A stretch of 21,222 bases of DNA from Acidobacteriota bacterium (GTDB lineage: Bacteria > Acidobacteriota > Terriglobia > UBA7540): positions 1 to 21,222 of the forward strand of contig JAJXZM010000534.1 in assembly GCA_021780055.1 (NCBI GenBank). Direction: 5' to 3'. The stretch's first letter is position 1. Each line of letters begins with the position of its first letter. The position numbers and the translations under genes were made by a program. This document shows, one piece after another, positions 17,224 through 21,222 of this stretch. The notes below the pieces were generated by a model, which was given only the letters and a program-made list of their open reading frames with translations, had not been told where the DNA came from and made no database searches.

Positions 17224-17269
17224 CTCTCCCACGGGGAGAGCACGGCGTTAAGCCGAGTAAAAGCTCTCC
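17224..17269 (-). promoter_or_regulatory. Competing hairpins between RND adaptor and permease
   Basis: In transcript order, GGAGAGC (17269-17263) can pair with GCTCTCC (17241-17235). The same region, CTCTCCC (17240-17234), can instead pair with GGGAGAG (17230-17224) across a 3-base loop. A short CGGC/GCCG stem lies inside the first hairpin. The first segment touches the adaptor stop codon (17272-17270), so a terminating ribosome would favour the second hairpin. No T run follows. Regulation by this switch is inference; the second hairpin alone also resembles common extragenic CTCTCCC/GGGAGAG repeats. Confidence 0.45.
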
Positions 17270-18523
17270 TTAAGGGTTCCTCTCAGTCGGTTTCTCCCGG
17301 TAGGGCTTCGGGTTCGCAACCATACCGTCTCTAACCTTCTGCCCACCTTCAACGATCACGCGTTCTCCGGGCTTTACACCTTCTGCGACAATCCACATGG
17401 TCCCTACCCTCGCACCCATCTTAACGGGACGGAGGCTCACCTTATTGTCCGTGTCTACTACAGCTACAAGATAGCCACCCTGCAATTCATTCACCGCACG
17501 TGCTGGCACAAGAAACGCTCCTCGATCAACCCTTGTGACCGCGCTCACGCGTGCGAAACCGCCGGGCCGGAGCAGATTGCCAGGGTTTGGAAATTCAGCC
17601 TGGACAAGGACAGCACCCGTCCTCACATCCACCTCACGGTTGACGGCATGAAGGCGTCCTTTGTAGGGAAAGAGGGAGCCATCGGCTAATGTCAGTTCAA
17701 ACACCAGTCGTCGTTGAATCTCTTCCTCCCGACCTCTCGTTATCCTCATAGCGTTGAGGTATTCCTGCTCACTAGGCGTGAAGTTTGCGAGTATCGGATT
17801 AACGGTGGAGACGGTCGTCAGAGTGGAAGTTTGCGGACCAACGAGATCGCCAACTTGGGCAGTAGCGATCGCTGCCACGCCATCGACTGGAGACGTAATG
17901 GTCGTAAACCCCAGGTTCAATTTTGCAGTTTCGACCGCTGCCTTTCCTGCCTCGATAGCCGCCTCTGCCGTCTGGACCTGGGCTTTGGCGGCGAGATTTG
18001 CCTGGATGGCATCGTCCAGTTCCTGTTTGCTTATGGCGCTTTGTTGGGCCAGGGGTGTGTACCGTGCAACATCCATCTCTGTTTTGCCGAGCTTCGCTTG
18101 CGCCTGCTGGAGACCTCCCTGGGCTTGTGCCAGATTCGCTTTGGCCTGATCAAGCGTGGCTTGAAAGGGCCTTGGATCGATCTGGAAAAGTAGACCGCCC
18201 TTCCGGACATAAGCGCCGTTGTTGTAGGTCTGCTTGAGCAGGTAGCCCGAGACTTGGGCGCGAACCTGCGCATTCACAAAGCCATCGAGCGTCGCTACCC
18301 AATCCTTGGTAATAGGCACATCCCGCTGGACAACTTCCGCTACTTCAACGTCAGGCGGAGGTGGTGCTGCCCCCTGCTCTTTGGTTCCGCAACCCGTTGA
18401 ACACACGGCAGCAGCTAGAAAAAGAATCCACCCATATTGCAAAACAGTTTCCCGCTGGAAATGCCTGCATACTGAGCCAATTCCTCTTAAAACCCTCGAA
18501 CTCTCGCTGATTGTTGGTGACAT
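17270..18523 (-). CDS. RND efflux periplasmic adaptor (AcrA/MexA family lipoprotein)
   Basis: The membrane-fusion protein linking permease and outer-membrane factor. From ATG 18523 the product has 417 residues; the frame can also start at TTG 18529, two codons earlier. A signal segment (YGWILFLAAAVCSTGCGTKE) holds a probable lipoprotein Cys. Then come the barrel-sandwich hybrid half WVATLDGFVNAQVRAQVSGY, LLKQTYNNGAYVRKGGLLFQ and IDPRPFQATLDQAKANLAQA, a helical hairpin rich in Ala and Gln (about 105-190), and the returning half LGFTTITSPVDGVAAIATAQ. The beta-barrel and membrane-proximal domains (VNREVDVRTGAVLVQAEFPN, GERVIVEGGQKVRDG) complete the fold. First gene of the adaptor-permease-factor operon. 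One 20-bp box lies about 400 bases upstream; no TetR-type local repressor is next to the operon. Confidence 0.94.
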   Translation of the reverse strand: MSPTISESSRVLRGIGSVCRHFQRETVLQYGWILFLAAAVCSTGCGTKEQGAAPPPPDVEVAEVVQRDVPITKDWVATLDGFVNAQVRAQVSGYLLKQTYNNGAYVRKGGLLFQIDPRPFQATLDQAKANLAQAQGGLQQAQAKLGKTEMDVARYTPLAQQSAISKQELDDAIQANLAAKAQVQTAEAAIEAGKAAVETAKLNLGFTTITSPVDGVAAIATAQVGDLVGPQTSTLTTVSTVNPILANFTPSEQEYLNAMRITRGREEEIQRRLVFELTLADGSLFPYKGRLHAVNREVDVRTGAVLVQAEFPNPGNLLRPGGFARVSAVTRVDRGAFLVPARAVNELQGGYLVAVVDTDNKVSLRPVKMGARVGTMWIVAEGVKPGERVIVEGGQKVRDGMVANPKPYREKPTERNP

Positions 18524-18529
18524 AGGCAA

Positions 18530-19187
18530 TCTGACCTAGCCTTCATTAGTTTTAGGGTCAGTCTTCAAATTCGTGCGCGGCGCCAGCAGAGCAGCATGGG
18601 AATTGTTTGATGTATCTCTGGACGAAGCCTGTCGGCATTGCTTTCTTGATGAAACCGAAGCGAAAGGCAAAGAGTGTTGGTCAACCTTTTTCAGAACATT
18701 ATTATTCCCGCCACCTAATTCCCTTTGATTTAAGAATCGTACGCTTGGCGACAAGGCGGCGAGCACCACTGCAGGAACTCGTTTGGATGAGGGTGAAGAA
18801 ATCATTAGTCGCAACCAGGATGCGTCCCATTATTCGTGCCTGCCGCGAACTGGCACCCTGACGGGACGAGCTCTAATCAAAACTTTCCCTTCGATGCCAA
18901 TTCTAAGAAGGTCTGTGTTTAATGGCGACTGTCAAAATTACTAGCATCTCGTTACACAAATAACTGCCCCATAGTCTGGATGTATGGGGTGATGGTTCAT
19001 GTTCTCAACTGGGTGCTAGCTCTTTCTGGCGAAGACTTCTTGGGAACGGTGCAACCGCTACTCGTAATCCCTTCTTGCTTTGCTTGAATCTTGCTTTCAC
19101 ACTAGGCAAGCAGTTCGTGCGCCAGAATTCACAAACTTTAGCGGCAGGTGAGCTTTTCGTGGAATAGGTACAAGAGGCCAATGCGCT
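18530..19187. other. Long intergenic region upstream of the RND operon
   Basis: About 660 bases between the HdeD-like gene and the adaptor gene. It holds one 20-bp box (18927-18946) and, 20 bases beyond it, an inverted repeat CCCCATA...TATGGGG (18967-18973 and 18983-18989). Open frames at 18536-18814 (minus) and 18607-18861 (plus) lack protein-like composition and ribosome binding sites. The place where a pump repressor gene is usually found is empty. Confidence 0.55.
18927..18946 (-). promoter_or_regulatory. Repeated 20-bp box, copy 5 (upstream of RND operon)
   Basis: On the minus strand the site is TGCTAGTAATTTTGACAGTC. Its right half matches the other copies perfectly (TTTTGACAGT); its left half is more diverged. 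It points toward the RND adaptor gene, about 400 bases upstream of its start. Confidence 0.55.
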
Positions 19188-19754
19188 TCATCCCCCACTT
19201 GGAGGGGCGGGTGGAGACTTTCTGTCAGCCAACGCAAGCATGACGCGCGACCAGCAGCCCACCAACATGTCGATGCCAATGAACAATCCGAGTATCCAAA
19301 GCGCGGACGAAGGCCAATGCGCAAACACCAACACTCCCAGCAAAAGCGCTACGATGCCATTGGCGAGCACCCAACCCCAACGAGACGGTCCGGTCGCGGT
19401 GGCGGCGACAATCCGGAACGAGCCTCCCGCCATGAAGTAGATCGACAAAACCAGGGTCAGCACCAATGCTCCCGCTTCGGTGTTCCTAAGTAACATAAAC
19501 CCGACAATCACTGACAGGACTGCAGTGAGAAGAGGAAGGGAAAAGCGACTTTCTGCGCGCTGACGGAAGGCCCGTATGCCCTCGATAACACCTTCAATAA
19601 GTAACAGCCAGGCAAAGGAGCGCACAGATACTATGGTGAAGAATACGACATCGCCGATGGCTACCGTTGCCAGAACAATCAAGGCAATGCCCAGAGCGAA
19701 GGTCCATCGCCAGTTTCGAAGCAGGTCGCTACCCCTGATACCGAAGAAGCTCAA
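19188..19754 (-). CDS. HdeD family (DUF308) membrane protein
   Basis: A 188-residue inner-membrane protein with six hydrophobic segments arranged as repeated pairs, as in HdeD of Escherichia coli, which is linked to acid resistance. Family-like stretches are NWRWTFALGIALIVLATVAI near the start, FAWLLLIEGVIEGIRAF, LRNTEAGALVLTLVLSIYFM and RWGWVLANGIVALLLGVLVF. The reading frame has a stop (TAG) shortly upstream, so the start is TTG 19754 or a rarer codon. GGAGG lies directly against this TTG, closer than ideal, so the start is uncertain. The product ends in a short polar Pro-rich tail. The exact role is unknown; acid or envelope stress is the usual suggestion. Confidence 0.88.
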   Translation of the reverse strand: MSFFGIRGSDLLRNWRWTFALGIALIVLATVAIGDVVFFTIVSVRSFAWLLLIEGVIEGIRAFRQRAESRFSLPLLTAVLSVIVGFMLLRNTEAGALVLTLVLSIYFMAGGSFRIVAATATGPSRWGWVLANGIVALLLGVLVFAHWPSSALWILGLFIGIDMLVGCWSRVMLALADRKSPPAPPSGG

Positions 19755-19909
19755 CCTCCGGGTTAAGGTGTTCCCCTATGGTTTGCCCCCATTGCTTTTG
19801 CCGCTGCTTTCGCAAACTTTCGATCAGCGTGGTGAAGGATAGTGCAGTCGTGACCTTACGCCACCACCGGGCATCCAAGTCTCGAAGATTTAGCGGTGCA
19901 CACCTATCG

Positions 19910-20557
19910 CTATCGTCCAGTCGGGAGGGACGCGGGTTGCTGAAGCCGGAACTCGATCAACGATTCGCTCGGAATCACCAGCTGCTCACCCTTCTTGGAA
20001 CCGGCCATGGCAGTTCCGGTGACACCGCCGATGGCTGCGCCAATGCCAGCTCCTGTTCCTCCCCCGGCGATACCACCAATGAGCGCACCCAATCCTGCAC
20101 CGCCGAGGACCTTTCTCGCTGTTTTTGATCCTTCGCCTGTGCCTTTGATATCAAACGTGTCGGTGAGCAGCGGATGAGCGTTGCCATGGATAACGATGTC
20201 CGTCAATTCGAGAGTGAGTTGAGAGCTCCCTTTCATCCTGCCCGCCGAGGAGGCCTGTACCAGACGTCCGTAAACCGCGGTCCCCCGGGGCGCCACAACC
20301 GCGCCTCCAGCCTGCAAGTTCGTTTCGAGGGCGGCTGTGAAACGATAACCTGTTTTTTGCCTGCTCGAGTCAATGGGATCGATGGTTCGAACGAGGATTC
20401 GCGTTCCCGCGGGCACCGTGACTGTTCTTTGACCTTGCCCTGCTGAGGCCGCCGCACGCGCGGAGATCGCCGCTGGCCAAAACCCCTCGCCTGAACTTGG
20501 ATGTAGAATCGTCATCCCCACCAGCAGAGTCGCCGCCCGAAGAAATAATTTTCGCAT
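19910..20557 (-). CDS. Exported glycine-zipper protein with beta domain
   Basis: A 215-residue exported protein. ATG 20557 has AGGAGG seven bases upstream. A signal peptide covers about residues 1-38. Residues 45-135 form a beta domain starting VTVPAGTRILVRTIDPIDSS, with ALETNLQAGGAVVAPRGTAV and GSSQLTLELTDIVIHG. The repeated idea of a threshold constant, a Gly-Thr-Ala-Val-Tyr-Gly-Arg strand and a Leu-Thr-Leu strand recalls VirB10/TrbI-like beta domains, but only loosely. Residues 152-187 are a long glycine zipper (LGGAGLGALIGGIAGG, GAGIGAAIGG), followed by QLVIPSESLIEFRLQQP. It lies 24 bases downstream of the second Spy/CpxP-like gene and is probably co-transcribed with it. Function is unknown; membrane association through the zipper is likely. 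Confidence 0.82.
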   Translation of the reverse strand: MRKLFLRAATLLVGMTILHPSSGEGFWPAAISARAAASAGQGQRTVTVPAGTRILVRTIDPIDSSRQKTGYRFTAALETNLQAGGAVVAPRGTAVYGRLVQASSAGRMKGSSQLTLELTDIVIHGNAHPLLTDTFDIKGTGEGSKTARKVLGGAGLGALIGGIAGGGTGAGIGAAIGGVTGTAMAGSKKGEQLVIPSESLIEFRLQQPASLPTGR

Positions 20558-20581
20558 GTGAATACCTCCTATTCCTGAAGC

Positions 20582-21100
20582 TTATGAGCCGGAACCGACA
20601 ACGGGCAGCGACGAGGCAATTTGCAGATCTATGATCATCAACAACTGGTGTTCCACCTGAACGAAGCGCGCCGCCGTAGTGGCTCCCACAGCCTGCTTGA
20701 GGCGCCCGTAGGTTTTCTCCAGAAGCTCTGAACGCTGCTTTTGATAGGCTAATGCATTCAGAATCAACTCGTCCGCCTTTGCATCTGTCATTTCGTTGTA
20801 GTTACGGGCATATTCCTTGATATTCGCAACTCTGTGGTCATTCAACTTGGTCAGTGCAGTATCGTACTCGTTGTAGATTGGCCAGAAGTTCGCAGCATCG
20901 GCAGCGCTCAAGAGCATGATTGCCCCCAGCATCTCGGCCTTCTGCTGCCGAACGTCGGCGCGCGTGAGGTCGATATAGGCCTGGATATTCTTCTCCTGCG
21001 CATCCGCATTGGGCGATGTAGTGCCCTGGCTCCCGCTTTGAGTTTGTGCCCAGCCGACAGACGCAACCAGCATCGGAAATACAAACACTGTCAAGAGCAA
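20582..21100 (-). CDS. Spy/CpxP-like exported helical protein, paralogue 2; 5' end probably cut by an insertion sequence
   Basis: This is a paralogue of the protein at 10929-11441. Shared pieces include FWPIYNEY (FWPAYREY), IKEYARNYNEMTDAKADEL (IKEYAENYDHMSDAKATDL), AARFVQVEHQLLMIIDLQIA (AAKFYQIDRRLTLMIDLELA) and PV near the end. The mature part is almost all helix, periplasmic by its signal peptide (LLTVFVFPMLVASVGWAQ). The frame can start at TTG 21100 but has no ribosome binding site there. In the paralogue the signal peptide starts with a start codon directly before Lys-Arg; here the matching Lys-Arg codons (21109-21104) are preceded by CTGCTA, which looks like the end of an insertion sequence. 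The native start codon and ribosome binding site seem lost, so expression is doubtful. The glycine-zipper gene follows 24 bases downstream. Confidence 0.75.
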   Translation of the reverse strand: MLLTVFVFPMLVASVGWAQTQSGSQGTTSPNADAQEKNIQAYIDLTRADVRQQKAEMLGAIMLLSAADAANFWPIYNEYDTALTKLNDHRVANIKEYARNYNEMTDAKADELILNALAYQKQRSELLEKTYGRLKQAVGATTAARFVQVEHQLLMIIDLQIASSLPVVGSGS

Positions 21101-21109
21101 GGTTCGCTT

Positions 21110-21222
21110 TAGCAGGCTGATGAAAAAGTCGGGATTTCTGTCTTTTTTAACAATGCCCGATGAGGTATAACCTATTTGAAGGATTTCAAAGGAGGATACC
21201 TCATGCGTGGTGATGATCTTCA
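21110..21222 (+). mobile_element. Left end of a probable insertion sequence (continues beyond window)
   Basis: The sequence TAGCAGGCTGATGAAAAAGT starting at 21110 resembles the terminal inverted repeats of transposons that end in CAGGCTGNTGAAAAA. About 90 bases further lies a transposase-like start with a strong ribosome binding site. The left boundary falls exactly where the resident gene (20582-21100) loses its start codon. The other end is outside the window, so neither the matching inverted repeat nor a target duplication can be checked. Confidence 0.5.
21203..21222 (+). CDS. Start of a probable IS transposase (cut by window edge)
   Basis: ATG at 21203 is preceded by AAAGGAGGATACCTC, a strong ribosome binding site. 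Only six complete codons are visible (MRGDDL, with a seventh codon beginning CA). Many IS5/IS1182-like transposases begin with MRGxDxQ, which fits. The assignment depends on this short start and on the IS-like end at 21110, so it is tentative. Confidence 0.45.

Noticed and set aside
18536..18861. Overlapping open frames on both strands upstream of the RND operon
   Set aside because: Neither has protein-like composition, a ribosome binding site or a regulator motif; checked specifically for a TetR-type helix-turn-helix and none was seen.
1..21222. CRISPR array, phage genes, toxin-antitoxin or restriction-modification system
   Set aside because: No regularly spaced repeats and no gene of these classes was found; the only mobile signal is at the right edge.

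Overview
The window looks chromosomal, from a Gram-negative bacterium with an outer membrane, moderately GC-rich. It carries an F-type ATP synthase operon, a lipoprotein-anchored RND tripartite pump, beta-barrel proteins and many exported proteins of unknown function. DUF3300 next to DUF2950, several small exported helical or glycine-zipper proteins, and an AtpB with a long N-terminal extension fit Acidobacteriota best, with Verrucomicrobiota possible. This placement is inference; there is no rRNA or marker gene to settle it.

Layout. (1) 1-2148, minus strand: the first part of an ATP synthase operon, atpB-atpE-atpF-atpH, with atpH cut by the left edge. A perfect 10-bp hairpin lies between atpE and atpF. 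(2) 2455-4330, minus: a DUF481-type beta-barrel protein, a protein-like remnant of about 53 codons, and a decayed outer-membrane transporter (phenol-degradation MetA-like family) that kept its two ends but lost its middle. (3) 4828-7169, plus: a SulP/SLC26 anion transporter with a STAS domain, then a minimal potassium-channel-like protein. (4) 7819-10131, plus: the DUF3300-DUF2950 pair. (5) 10136-12199, minus: three exported small proteins (unknown, Spy/CpxP-like, glycine zipper). (6) 12411-18523, minus: an RND efflux operon in the order adaptor, permease, outer-membrane factor. (7) 19188-21100, minus: an HdeD-type membrane protein, a second glycine-zipper protein and a second Spy/CpxP-like protein. 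The 5' end of the last gene appears to be cut by an insertion sequence whose transposase (plus strand) starts at 21203.

The main unexplained signal is a repeated 20-bp box, consensus ACTGgtAnTTTTGACAGT with near-palindromic ends. It occurs five times, plus one weak copy. Every copy lies in a gene-free stretch: upstream of atpB, as a pair between the decayed transporter and sulP, upstream of DUF3300-DUF2950, and upstream of the RND operon. The TTGACA-bearing strand points toward the downstream gene in all five strong copies. This suggests one regulator or signal ties energy coupling, ion transport, envelope proteins and efflux together. The other theme is envelope maintenance: most genes outside the ATP synthase encode exported or membrane proteins, and the Spy-like and glycine-zipper families are each present twice.
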